DNA of 32,727 nt from Flavobacteriaceae bacterium (GTDB lineage: Bacteria; Bacteroidota; Bacteroidia; Flavobacteriales; Flavobacteriaceae): NCBI GenBank assembly GCA_016649745.1, contig JAENXD010000008.1, positions 1 to 32,727 on the forward strand, in the 5' to 3' direction. The notes beneath the pieces were generated by a model. That model did not search any database. It had not been told where the DNA came from and was given only the letters and a program-made list of their open reading frames with translations. Below, piece after piece: positions 1 to 8,406 of the stretch. Position 1 is the first letter of the stretch; every line of letters starts with the position of its first letter. Both the position numbers and the translations under genes were made by a program.

Positions 1-55
1 TCATTTTTACAAATGTCATAAAAATCATTAGCGTTAATCCTATTATCTTTCTCAT
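1..55 (-). CDS. 5' end of a leftward gene with a signal peptide, possibly porU
   Basis: An ATG at 55-53 on the minus strand opens a frame that runs off the left edge without a stop. The 18 visible codons read MRKIIGLTLMIFMTFVKM, a basic start followed by a hydrophobic run, as in a Sec signal peptide. From memory, porU, the gene for the type IX secretion sortase, lies beside gldJ in flavobacteria. That makes porU a plausible identity, but nothing visible in the sequence proves it. Any exported protein would look the same over 18 residues. Confidence 0.4.
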   Translation of the reverse strand, partial: MRKIIGLTLMIFMTFVKM

Positions 56-871
56 TAATTTTGTGTGATTAATTAACAAATATCTCATTTTATTATTGAA
101 GTTTCCTAATTTTTCTGCCAACTTGCAAAAACTAGGTCACTTTACATTTAATTTACAACTATATATATCTTTTCCTTATTTCCTTATTCTGAAAAAAAAG
201 CATCCATTCTATTCCCAACCAATAGGTCTGAATTAATTTTCTTCAAATTGAACGGTTTCATTACCAGTTTTAGCTATTTTTCTATATCTATTTTTTATTT
301 GATAGTCGTGATATCGTATCAATTCATTATTCACCGAGAAAATTCACTACCTTTTGAAAGAAAAATAAGTAGTTTCTTTTACAAAAAACGCTGTTTTTGT
401 CATATTATTGCAGATGTTCCATTCTTTTGAAACAGGCCAAACTTAGATAACATTTCATAAAAAATATTTTTTAGCTGAAATTCAATTTCATTCAAATTTT
501 ATAATAATATAAGTGTCAGTAATCTAATTACTTAAATCTATTTTAAACATCCCAATTTCAGTTAGATTCACTTTAATTATATACTTTTCATGGCTGTTTG
601 AGGCTGCATTTTCAATTCAATTTTAAAAAAATATATCCATTTCTTAAGAATGTTGTAATTTTGGTTGAAAGAAATATAAAAATAATTACTGTTTGTGAGG
701 TACTTCATTAAAAAAATAGCATTATCATTGAAATATATTACAACATTTGGCATACTAAAAATTGAAAACTGCCGTTAGTAAAAGCGTAGCAAATATTTAT
801 TAAACTTATTTCTTGCAAAAAAATTAAATTAATGTAAATTGCGGAAAAAATATAACCCTAACCAATTTGAA
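56..871. other. Long AT-rich intergenic spacer upstream of gldJ
   Basis: These 816 bases hold no coding region I can support. The only track ORF here (248-430) starts at TTG, is 60 codons of mostly Phe/Ile/Ser, and has no recognisable domain. If the left-edge gene is real, the spacer must carry two divergent promoters. Matches to the Bacteroidota -7 box TAnnTTTG occur at 656-663 on the plus strand and at 438-445 on the minus strand. Neither has a convincing TTTG box at the expected distance, and such matches are common in DNA this AT-rich, so I do not call them promoters. Confidence 0.5.
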
Positions 872-2578
872 ATGAACTTAAAAAATCTAAATAACATTAC
901 TAGGTTAATCATATTAACTATTACTGTTGTTTTCTTTGTGAGTTGCCATAATAGAAATCCAAGAAATAACGTATCTCTTACCGGTTGGAGTTCAAAAGAC
1001 AAGAAAGCTGGTGGTTTTGCGGGGGATACAAAATATAAAGGCCAGGAAGCTCCTCCGGGAATGGTTCTGATAGAAGGTGGTACATTTACCATGGGCCATG
1101 TGCAGGATGATGTCATGTTCGATTGGAATACCACACCTGTTCAACAACAGGTGCGTTCATTTTATATGGATGAAACTGAAGTGACCAACTCGGAATATCT
1201 ATTTTATTTAGATTGGATGGAAAAAGTTTTTCCTCCAAATGATCCCAACTATGAGCATATATATGAATCGGCTGTTCCTGATACATTAGTATGGAGAGAC
1301 GTTTTGGGATTGAACGAATCATTGACTGAAAACTATTTAAGGCATCCCGGCTATGCCGACTATCCTGTGATTGGTGTTAGCTGGATTCAGGCCAATCAAT
1401 ATTGCAAGTGGAGAACTGATAGGGTTAATGAAAAAATATTAATGGATAAAGGAGTGTTAAAACCACTTTTCAAGTTAGATTCTTTAGAAGTTAAAGGACA
1501 AAATAATTTTAATACAGATACTTATTTAACAAATCCTTATGCACTTTTTGACGGTGATTCAACCATTTACAAAAAAGGATTGCCAACTAATAAACAACTT
1601 AAAAAAGGAGAAGCTAAACCAACAAGAGGTTCATTTACGGGAAGACAGGTTAAAATTTCTGATGGAATACTAAGTACAAAATTCAGACTTCCAACCGAAG
1701 CCGAATGGGAATATGCAGCAAAAGCTGTTGTTGAAGATCGTGAGTACAACAATACCCGTGGAAGAAAAAAATACGCCTGGAGCGGGAAATATACCCGTAA
1801 CAAATCAAAAAAATATAAAGGAGACCAACTTGCCAACTTTAAGCAAGGAAAAGGAGATTACAGTGGTGTTCCCGGATGGAGTAACGATGGCGCAGATATT
1901 ACCATTGCTGTAAAATCATATGAACCTAACGCATTCGGTTTATATGACATGTCAGGTAATGTTGCTGAATGGGTCGCTGATGTTTACCGTCCTATTATTG
2001 ACAATGAAGCAAATGATTTCAACTATTTCAGGGGAAATATTTTTACAAAAAAAATGATTGATGCCGAAGGAAATGTTGTTATTGCAGATGATCAGAATGT
2101 GGGATATGACACCTTAGATAATGGAAAAATAGTACCAAAATTTTTGCCCGGAAGCGTTAAATATACTCCAGTTACCAAACGTGACGCATATATGAGAAAT
2201 AATTATGAGAAGGCTTATAATGTAGATATTAATGATGGTGATTTGGCTTCGACAAAATTATACAGTAAAGATGAAGAAGATTTGGAAACCAAACCCCGAA
2301 TGTACAACTCGCCTATTAAACCTCGAGTTATTGGAGAAAGCGGCTTATTAATGCAAGAATACGACGTTAAAAAAAGAACGACTTTAGTTAGCGATATAAC
2401 ACGCGTTTACAAAGGAGGTTCATGGAAAGATATGGAATATTGGTTAGACCCTTCCCAGCGAAGGTATTTGCCGGAATATATGGCCACCAACTATATTGGT
2501 TTCAGATGTGCTTCTGACAGAATTGGTCCAATGACCTATAAAAAAAGAAAACCGTCAACCACAAAAGTCAGATATTAA
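872..2578 (+). CDS. gldJ: GldJ, gliding-motility and type IX secretion lipoprotein
   Basis: GldJ is an outer-membrane-associated lipoprotein required for gliding and for stability of the type IX secretion/motility machine. I take the ATG at 872 as the start (568 aa) instead of the track's TTG at 839. The ATG puts MNLKNLN directly before a hydrophobic segment and a lipobox ending FVSC, with Cys25 lipidated. The rest is a formylglycine-generating-enzyme-like (sulfatase-modifying factor) fold: IEGGTFTMG near 67-75, DETEVTNSEY at 100-109, RLPTEAEWEYAA near 271, MSGNVAEWV near 359, YKGGSW near 513 and GFRC near 543. In GldJ this fold is structural and not known to be catalytic. The residues after the Cys (HNRNP) are not acidic, which fits retention on the periplasmic side. 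GldK is a paralogue with the same fold; the murF neighbour favours GldJ. Confidence 0.9.
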   Translation: MNLKNLNNITRLIILTITVVFFVSCHNRNPRNNVSLTGWSSKDKKAGGFAGDTKYKGQEAPPGMVLIEGGTFTMGHVQDDVMFDWNTTPVQQQVRSFYMDETEVTNSEYLFYLDWMEKVFPPNDPNYEHIYESAVPDTLVWRDVLGLNESLTENYLRHPGYADYPVIGVSWIQANQYCKWRTDRVNEKILMDKGVLKPLFKLDSLEVKGQNNFNTDTYLTNPYALFDGDSTIYKKGLPTNKQLKKGEAKPTRGSFTGRQVKISDGILSTKFRLPTEAEWEYAAKAVVEDREYNNTRGRKKYAWSGKYTRNKSKKYKGDQLANFKQGKGDYSGVPGWSNDGADITIAVKSYEPNAFGLYDMSGNVAEWVADVYRPIIDNEANDFNYFRGNIFTKKMIDAEGNVVIADDQNVGYDTLDNGKIVPKFLPGSVKYTPVTKRDAYMRNNYEKAYNVDINDGDLASTKLYSKDEEDLETKPRMYNSPIKPRVIGESGLLMQEYDVKKRTTLVSDITRVYKGGSWKDMEYWLDPSQRRYLPEYMATNYIGFRCASDRIGPMTYKKRKPSTTKVRY

Positions 2579-2599
2579 TACTATTTTTAAAATAAACGA

Positions 2600-2630
2600 A
2601 ACCTCACTGAAATTTCAGTGAGGTTTTTTT
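2600..2630 (+). terminator. Strong intrinsic terminator after gldJ
   Basis: A perfect 26-base palindrome (arm AACCTCACTGAAA, 2600-2612, with its exact complement at 2613-2625) is followed by a run of T to 2630. It lies 21 nt after the gldJ stop and only 11 nt before the murF start codon, so it must be either passed by or built into the murF leader. Confidence 0.85.
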
Positions 2631-2641
2631 ATATTTAATTC

Positions 2642-3901
2642 ATGAATATTGAACAATTATACGAGTTATATACCAAAACTTATTTAGTGGATACAGATTC
2701 CCGAAAAATAAGAAAAGGCAGCATATATTTTGCCCTAAAAGGAGATAATTTCAATGGAAACGAATTTGCGGCAGAAGCATTGAAAAGTGGAGTAAGTTAT
2801 GCGGTTATTGATGAAACAGAATACCATAAGTTTCCTAATACGGTATTAGTCAGCAATGTTTTAGAGACACTTCAAAAGTTAGCAAATTTTCACAGAAAGC
2901 AACTTACATTCCCTATTATTTCATTAACAGGGAGCAACGGAAAAACCACCACCAAAGAACTTATTAATGCTGTGTTGTCAAAAAAATATCAAACAACCGC
3001 AACCACAGGCAATTTAAACAATCATATTGGTGTGCCGCTTACGTTGTTATCCATGACGCCAAAAACAGAAATTGGCATTGTTGAAATGGGCGCAAACCAT
3101 TTAAAGGAAATTAAATTTTTATGCAGTATTGCTGAACCTAGTTATGGCTTAATCACCAATTTCGGAAAAGCACATTTAGAAGGATTTGGAGATTTTGAGG
3201 GTGTTATTAAAGCCAAATCGGAATTGTATGATTTTTTGAGATTGACCAACGGTACTGTTTTTATAAATACAGATGATGCGCTGCAAATAAAACAATCATC
3301 AGGAATAAATGCCGTTGAATTTAACAGTCGTGACATTAAATTTGTTGAAGCAGGCCCATTTGTAAAAGTTCAATTCAAAAACACTATTATTGAAAGTAAC
3401 CTCATCGGAAAATACAATTACAACAATATTGCGGTTGCCGTTGCCGTTGGAAATTATTTTAGTGTTCCTGAAACCGATATTAAAAAAGCCATTGAAAATT
3501 ATATTCCTTCTAATAACCGTTCACAAATCATTCAAAAAGGAACCAACAAAATAATTTTAGATGCCTATAATGCAAATCCCAGCAGCATGCATGCAGCGCT
3601 CGAAAATTTTGCGCAACTGAAGGACACCAATAAAATTGCATTTTTAGGAGATATGTTTGAATTGGGAGAAGAAAGCAAGGCAGAACATCAAAAAATAGCT
3701 GATTTGGTGACTTCCTATAACTTTTCAAAAGTTTATTTAATAGGAAAAGCATTTTCTACAATCCATGTAAAAAATGCTTTTGTTTCTGAAAGTTTTGAAT
3801 CTTTCAAAAATTCAACTAATTATTCAAACATTAACAATGCCACAATTCTTATAAAAGGATCTCGTGGTATGGCTTTAGAAAGACTTTTAGATCTTCTCTG
3901 A
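2642..3901 (+). CDS. murF: UDP-MurNAc-tripeptide--D-Ala-D-Ala ligase MurF
   Basis: MurF adds D-Ala-D-Ala to UDP-MurNAc-tripeptide, the last cytoplasmic step in making the peptidoglycan precursor. The 419-aa protein has the Mur-ligase N-terminal motif DSRKIRKGSIYFAL (19-32). The ATP-binding P-loop GSNGKTTTK lies at 97-105, with Lys101 expected to contact phosphate. It is followed by TTGNLNNHIGVPLTLL (121-136), EMGANH (near 148) and the C-terminal-domain motif DAYNANPSSM (307-316). The length is normal for Bacteroidota MurF, a little shorter than the E. coli enzyme. The ATG at 2642 gives a family-like N-terminus. There is no signal peptide. Its last 15 bases overlap the end of the convergent kinase gene. 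It follows gldJ in the same direction across a terminator. Confidence 0.96.
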   Translation: MNIEQLYELYTKTYLVDTDSRKIRKGSIYFALKGDNFNGNEFAAEALKSGVSYAVIDETEYHKFPNTVLVSNVLETLQKLANFHRKQLTFPIISLTGSNGKTTTKELINAVLSKKYQTTATTGNLNNHIGVPLTLLSMTPKTEIGIVEMGANHLKEIKFLCSIAEPSYGLITNFGKAHLEGFGDFEGVIKAKSELYDFLRLTNGTVFINTDDALQIKQSSGINAVEFNSRDIKFVEAGPFVKVQFKNTIIESNLIGKYNYNNIAVAVAVGNYFSVPETDIKKAIENYIPSNNRSQIIQKGTNKIILDAYNANPSSMHAALENFAQLKDTNKIAFLGDMFELGEESKAEHQKIADLVTSYNFSKVYLIGKAFSTIHVKNAFVSESFESFKNSTNYSNINNATILIKGSRGMALERLLDLL

Positions 3902-4747
3902 TTTTATTATTTCTCTGTGATATTCTATTAAACCGTCAATAGGCCGTCTCAAAATATTTCCTATTTCTACCATGTAATATCTTGCCACATCATTGATAAT
4001 GTCTTGAGAGAAAAAAGCAATTGAGCCTACAAAATGAATAGGCACATGAACTGATTCTGTATATGGCAATATTCGATTCTTAAAAAATTCTTTAATACCT
4101 TTTTGCAACACTTTATTAAAATAAGGAGTGCGTTCATTTTTGAAAATAAATTCAGCAAAATGCGCTAAATAGGCATTCGGATTATCTTCTTTATAAATAT
4201 TTCTTTTAATGACATCGGCATCCAAATCAAACTGCGTTTCAAAAAGTTTTGCAATCTCCTTTGGCATTTTATGGTAATAATAATCTCTTATTAATTTTTT
4301 TCCGAAATAATTTCCGCTGGCCTCATCCATCAAAATATACCCTAAAGAAGGAACTCTGACATCCACATTTTTTCCGTCAAAATAACAGCTGTTTGATCCC
4401 GTCCCAAGTATACATACAATTCCGGGCTTTGTTGTCACGGCATAAACTGCTGCGAAAGTATCTTCTTTTACAACAATTTCAGCATTCAAAAAAAATGATT
4501 CAAATATAGATTTCAAAAGCGATGTCAGTCTCTCTGTTCCACACCCGGCACCATAAAAATAAACTTCGGTCACTTCTTCTTTGTGACTCGTTATTTCCTG
4601 GTTGCTTTGGATTCTGCTTTTTAATAAGTCGGCAGACAATATCTCAGGATTTAACCCCTCAGTTCTTGTTTTAAATATTTGATTTCCAGATTTATCCAGT
4701 AAAATCCAATCGGCTTTTGTAGAACCACCATCTGCTATTAGAATCAT
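3887..4747 (-). CDS. N-acetylglucosamine kinase-like protein, BadF/BadG/BcrA/BcrD ATPase family
   Basis: This 286-aa cytoplasmic protein belongs to the ASKHA sugar-kinase/BadF family. It opens with the phosphate-1 motif ADGGSTKADW (5-14). It has a likely catalytic Asp97 in EDTFAA, the second phosphate/adenosine motif ILGTGSNSC (113-121), and DEASGNYFGK (141-150), a motif typical of GlcNAc-kinase-like members. The family reaction is ATP-dependent phosphorylation of GlcNAc, sometimes of other amino sugars or glucose. The gene is last in a tight leftward run pfkA-gapA-kinase (26 nt after gapA), which ties it to glycolysis instead of cell-wall recycling. No dedicated glucokinase is visible in the window, so it might phosphorylate the free glucose released by maltose phosphorylase; that is inference. 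Substrate is unproven. Confidence 0.83.
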   Translation of the reverse strand: MILIADGGSTKADWILLDKSGNQIFKTRTEGLNPEILSADLLKSRIQSNQEITSHKEEVTEVYFYGAGCGTERLTSLLKSIFESFFLNAEIVVKEDTFAAVYAVTTKPGIVCILGTGSNSCYFDGKNVDVRVPSLGYILMDEASGNYFGKKLIRDYYYHKMPKEIAKLFETQFDLDADVIKRNIYKEDNPNAYLAHFAEFIFKNERTPYFNKVLQKGIKEFFKNRILPYTESVHVPIHFVGSIAFFSQDIINDVARYYMVEIGNILRRPIDGLIEYHREIIKSEKI

Positions 4748-4773
4748 TTTTTATTTTTTAGAACTATTATTTC

Positions 4774-5781
<1,008 letters not shown>

Positions 5782-5808
5782 CTATTGTTTTAATTTATTA
5801 TTCTATTT

Positions 5809-6795
5809 TTATACTGAAGTTATTTCAGCAACTTTAAGTAATTCTTGATTAATATCATTATTCATTTTTATGGCTTTATTTAAATCAACTTTTGATATTT
5901 GATTATTTGTAATACCTACCATAATTCCTGTTGATTTATCCAGTAAAGCTTCAACTGCCGCAACACCCAATCTGCTCGCCAAAACCCTGTCATAACAACT
6001 TGGAGATCCGCCGCGTTGCATATGCCCTAAAACCGATACTCTAATGTCATAATAAGGAAAGTTTTCATTGATATAATCGGCCAGTTCAAAAACACTTTTG
6101 CCAATTTTATCTCCTTCTGAAACAACTACAATACTGCTTGTTTTACCTTTTTCTTTACTTTTTTGAAGAGACTCTACCAACCTGTCCAATCCTAAATCTT
6201 TTTCGGGGATTAAGATTTCTTCGGCACCGGCTCCAATTCCTGAGTTTAAGGCTATAAAACCTGCATCACGCCCCATAACTTCAATAAAGAACAATCTGTT
6301 GTGAGAACTTGCGGTATCGCGTATTTTATCAATCGCTTCCACAACGGTATTTAATGCAGTATCGTACCCAATAGTGTTATCAGTTCCGTAAATATCATTG
6401 TCAATCGTACCAGGAATTCCGACAATTGGAAAATTAAATTCTTCAATAAATTTTAGGCCTCCGGTAAAAGTTCCATCCCCTCCAATAAGCACTAATGCAC
6501 CAATACCTGCTTCTTTTAAACTTTCATAAGCCTTAACCCTTCCCTCAACCGTTCTAAATTCATTGGAACGTGCCGATTTTAAAATTGTGCCTCCTTTATT
6601 GATAATATTGCTGACATGGCGCGCAGAAAGTATTTCAAAATCTCCTTCAATCAAACCTTGATAACCTCTATAAACACCAACACATTCAACCCTGTAATAA
6701 GTACAGGCCCTAACAACGGCTCTTATAGCTGCATTCATTCCAGGAGCATCTCCTCCGGATGTTAAAACTGCTATCTTTTTTATTGGTTCATTCAT
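5809..6795 (-). CDS. pfkA: ATP-dependent 6-phosphofructokinase
   Basis: PfkA phosphorylates fructose-6-phosphate to fructose-1,6-bisphosphate, the committed step of glycolysis. The 328-aa protein has TSGGDAPGMNAAIRAVVR (12-29), GGDGTFTGG (105-113), PGTIDNDIYGTDNTIGYDTA (128-147; catalytic Asp near 132) and EVMGRDAGFIAL (172-183). The Gly at the second G of GGDG marks the ATP-using class; pyrophosphate-dependent enzymes carry Asp there. The C-terminal effector/substrate half, with VLGHMQRGGSP, is present, so the protein is complete. It is the first gene of the leftward pfkA-gapA-kinase run, with a 247-nt spacer upstream that separates it from the amylase gene. The enzyme is cytoplasmic. Confidence 0.97.
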   Translation of the reverse strand: MNEPIKKIAVLTSGGDAPGMNAAIRAVVRACTYYRVECVGVYRGYQGLIEGDFEILSARHVSNIINKGGTILKSARSNEFRTVEGRVKAYESLKEAGIGALVLIGGDGTFTGGLKFIEEFNFPIVGIPGTIDNDIYGTDNTIGYDTALNTVVEAIDKIRDTASSHNRLFFIEVMGRDAGFIALNSGIGAGAEEILIPEKDLGLDRLVESLQKSKEKGKTSSIVVVSEGDKIGKSVFELADYINENFPYYDIRVSVLGHMQRGGSPSCYDRVLASRLGVAAVEALLDKSTGIMVGITNNQISKVDLNKAIKMNNDINQELLKVAEITSV

Positions 6796-6866
6796 GTGTA
6801 AAAAATATAATACAAAGTTACTTTTAAATGCATTTTCCGCCTACGAAACCTCCTAATATTCACTAA

Positions 6867-6878
6867 AACGATTTCGTT
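6867..6878. promoter_or_regulatory. Short palindrome upstream of pfkA, possible operator
   Basis: AACGATTTCGTT has 5-bp inverted arms (AACGA/TCGTT) around a 2-base centre and lies about 70 nt upstream of the pfkA start. Its position would suit an operator, but it also abuts the hairpin at 6883-6925 and could simply be chance. Confidence 0.2.
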
Positions 6879-6882
6879 AAAC

Positions 6883-6925
6883 AAAGCAAGATAAGGAGTT
6901 TATTTTAAACCCCTTATCTTGCTTT
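6883..6925 (-). terminator. 20-bp hairpin downstream of the leftward starch operon
   Basis: AAAGCAAGATAAGG and its complement CCTTATCTTGCTTT enclose a second matched pair, GTTTA/TAAAC. Together they form a 20-bp stem with one A-C mismatch and a 3-nt loop. It lies about 118 nt beyond the stop of the last amylase gene. On the minus strand the stem ends in GCTTTGTTTAA, a weak T-rich tail. I call it a likely terminator of the amylase operon or an insulator before pfkA. Confidence 0.55.
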
Positions 6926-6927
6926 AT

Positions 6928-6976
6928 GTTATCGGTTATATGTTAGCTGTTAAATGTTATAGGTTGTTGGTTTTGA
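6928..6976. repeat. Seven tandem 7-nt units beginning GTT
   Basis: The stretch divides without gaps into heptads GTTATCG, GTTATAT, GTTAGCT, GTTAAAT, GTTATAG, GTTGTTG and GTTTTGA, consensus GTTATnn. Every unit keeps GTT in the same phase. It lies between the starch-operon hairpin and the REP-like hairpin at 7003. I recall similar GTTATC heptads in other flavobacterial intergenic regions, but have not checked this. Confidence 0.55.
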
Positions 6977-7002
6977 ATTTTGTTTGAATTGAACTATAGA
7001 AC

Positions 7003-7022
7003 GGACAGGTTGCGACCTGTCC
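7003..7022. repeat. GGACAGGT hairpin downstream of the amylase gene
   Basis: GGACAGGTTGCGACCTGTCC is a perfect 8-bp inverted repeat with a TGCG loop, 20 nt beyond the stop of the leftward amylase gene. It shares the GGACAGGT core with the repeat at 19731-19781. It may act as the first transcript-end hairpin of the starch operon, or be a dispersed repeat. Confidence 0.5.
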
Positions 7023-7042
7023 CCTACTTTTAATTGAATAAA

Positions 7043-8404
7043 TTAATCAATCAAAATTTTATATTGCCAAGGTTTAAAAGTTAAGGGCTTTTCTTTGGAA
7101 AACAAAAACTTTTCATTGCTAAAAAAATCAATTGATTCTCCTTCATTTTCAGAAGTAAATGTAACTTCTTTATTGGATAGATTGGCCATGAAAGTTATCT
7201 TATCACCATCCTTTTCTCTTGAGAAAATTAAAATATTTTCATCATCAGAAGAAGGAATTTTAGTGTATAAAGCTGCATTTTTACCTCCGCTTAGTGCTTT
7301 ATTATTATTTTTTAGCTCCCCTAATTTCACCAATAATGGCCATACTTTACCTTTAGTTTTTGGAATGGTGTCTTTTTCGAAAAATAATAAACGTTTGTTC
7401 ATATCATATTCCTGTCCGCTATAAATTAAAGGCATTCCAGGTGCGCAATACGATAATGCCAACATGACTTCTGAAGCGTCTCCCATGCGTTCTTTTACGG
7501 TTCCACTCCAAGAATTTTCATCGTGATTGGTCACAAAATTCATCAAAATGTCGTCTTTTTTATACAAGGTATCGATTTGAGCCATGCGTTCATCCCAATT
7601 TTTAACGGTTTCCTTACCTTGTGCAATGGCATTCATTCTATGGTGCGTATCCCAACTGTATCCCATATCAAAACCATTTTCAAATAAATTTGGCTCCCAA
7701 CCTTCGGCTAGCATAAAAACAGGTTTTATTTTTTTAAGTTCCACTACTGTGTTTTCCCAAAAATCAACCGGAACCATACCGGCAACGTCACATCTAAATC
7801 CATCCACACTAACTTCAGTTAGCCAATATTTCATATCTTCCAACATTTCAGCACGCATTTCTTGATTGTCGTAATTTAAATCTGCAACATCTGTCCAATC
7901 TGTTCCAACGGTATGCGTAATTTCTCCTTTTTCATTTTTTGTATAATATTCCGGATGGCTTTTTAACCACACGTGATCCCAACCGGTATGATTTGTCACC
8001 CAATCCAAAATTACATACATTCCATTTTCATGTGCGGTATTTACCAAATTTTTCACATCCTCTAAGTTTCCAAATTCAGGATTCACTTTTGTATAGTCTG
8101 AAACGGCGTAATAACTTCCTAAACTGCCTTTACTTTTTGTTGTAGAAATAGGATAAATAGGCATTACCCATATAATTTTTACGCCCAATTCCTTTAATTG
8201 AGGAATATCTTCCGTGAATTTTTGAAAAGTTCCCTCTGGGGAATACTGACGAATATTCACTTCATAAATTACCGCATTTTCCAATGCTTCATCTGAAACT
8301 GGTTTTATGGTTGTCAAATTATTTATGTTAGATTGTTCTTTTTTATTTTCTGATTTACACGATACTAAAACAGCAAGAATTATTATAAAAAGTAAATTTT
8401 TCAT
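7043..8404 (-). CDS. GH13 alpha-amylase, probably periplasmic lipoprotein
   Basis: This 453-aa protein starts with a lipoprotein signal whose lipobox is LVSC, with Cys16 modified. The residues after the Cys (KSENKKEQ) are not the acidic export signal used for surface display, so I infer a periplasm-facing anchor. The (beta/alpha)8 GH13 motifs are complete and in order: DWVTNH (134-139), DGFRCDVAG with nucleophile Asp206, MLAEGWE with acid/base Glu234, and VTNHDENSW with Asp295. A short C-terminal beta domain follows. It should hydrolyse alpha-1,4 links in imported malto-oligosaccharides. It is the last gene of the leftward starch operon, 2 nt after the GH97 gene. It has the minimal A/B/C domain set and no carbohydrate-binding module. 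Exact product size cannot be read from the sequence. Confidence 0.93.
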   Translation of the reverse strand: MKNLLFIIILAVLVSCKSENKKEQSNINNLTTIKPVSDEALENAVIYEVNIRQYSPEGTFQKFTEDIPQLKELGVKIIWVMPIYPISTTKSKGSLGSYYAVSDYTKVNPEFGNLEDVKNLVNTAHENGMYVILDWVTNHTGWDHVWLKSHPEYYTKNEKGEITHTVGTDWTDVADLNYDNQEMRAEMLEDMKYWLTEVSVDGFRCDVAGMVPVDFWENTVVELKKIKPVFMLAEGWEPNLFENGFDMGYSWDTHHRMNAIAQGKETVKNWDERMAQIDTLYKKDDILMNFVTNHDENSWSGTVKERMGDASEVMLALSYCAPGMPLIYSGQEYDMNKRLLFFEKDTIPKTKGKVWPLLVKLGELKNNNKALSGGKNAALYTKIPSSDDENILIFSREKDGDKITFMANLSNKEVTFTSENEGESIDFFSNEKFLFSKEKPLTFKPWQYKILID

Positions 8405-8406
8405 TT

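Noticed and set aside
248-430. 60-aa plus-strand ORF in the spacer before gldJ
   Set aside because: TTG start, very rich in Phe/Ile/Ser as expected from translated AT-rich spacer, no domain or signal of its own; not reported as a gene.
839-871. Track start of gldJ at a TTG
   Set aside because: The ATG at 872 gives a compact lipoprotein signal; the TTG adds 11 charged/polar residues (RKKYNPNQFE) in front of it.
829-1134. 101-aa minus-strand ORF over the start of gldJ
   Set aside because: Shadow of gldJ: its sequence is the complement of a well-supported coding frame and has no family features.
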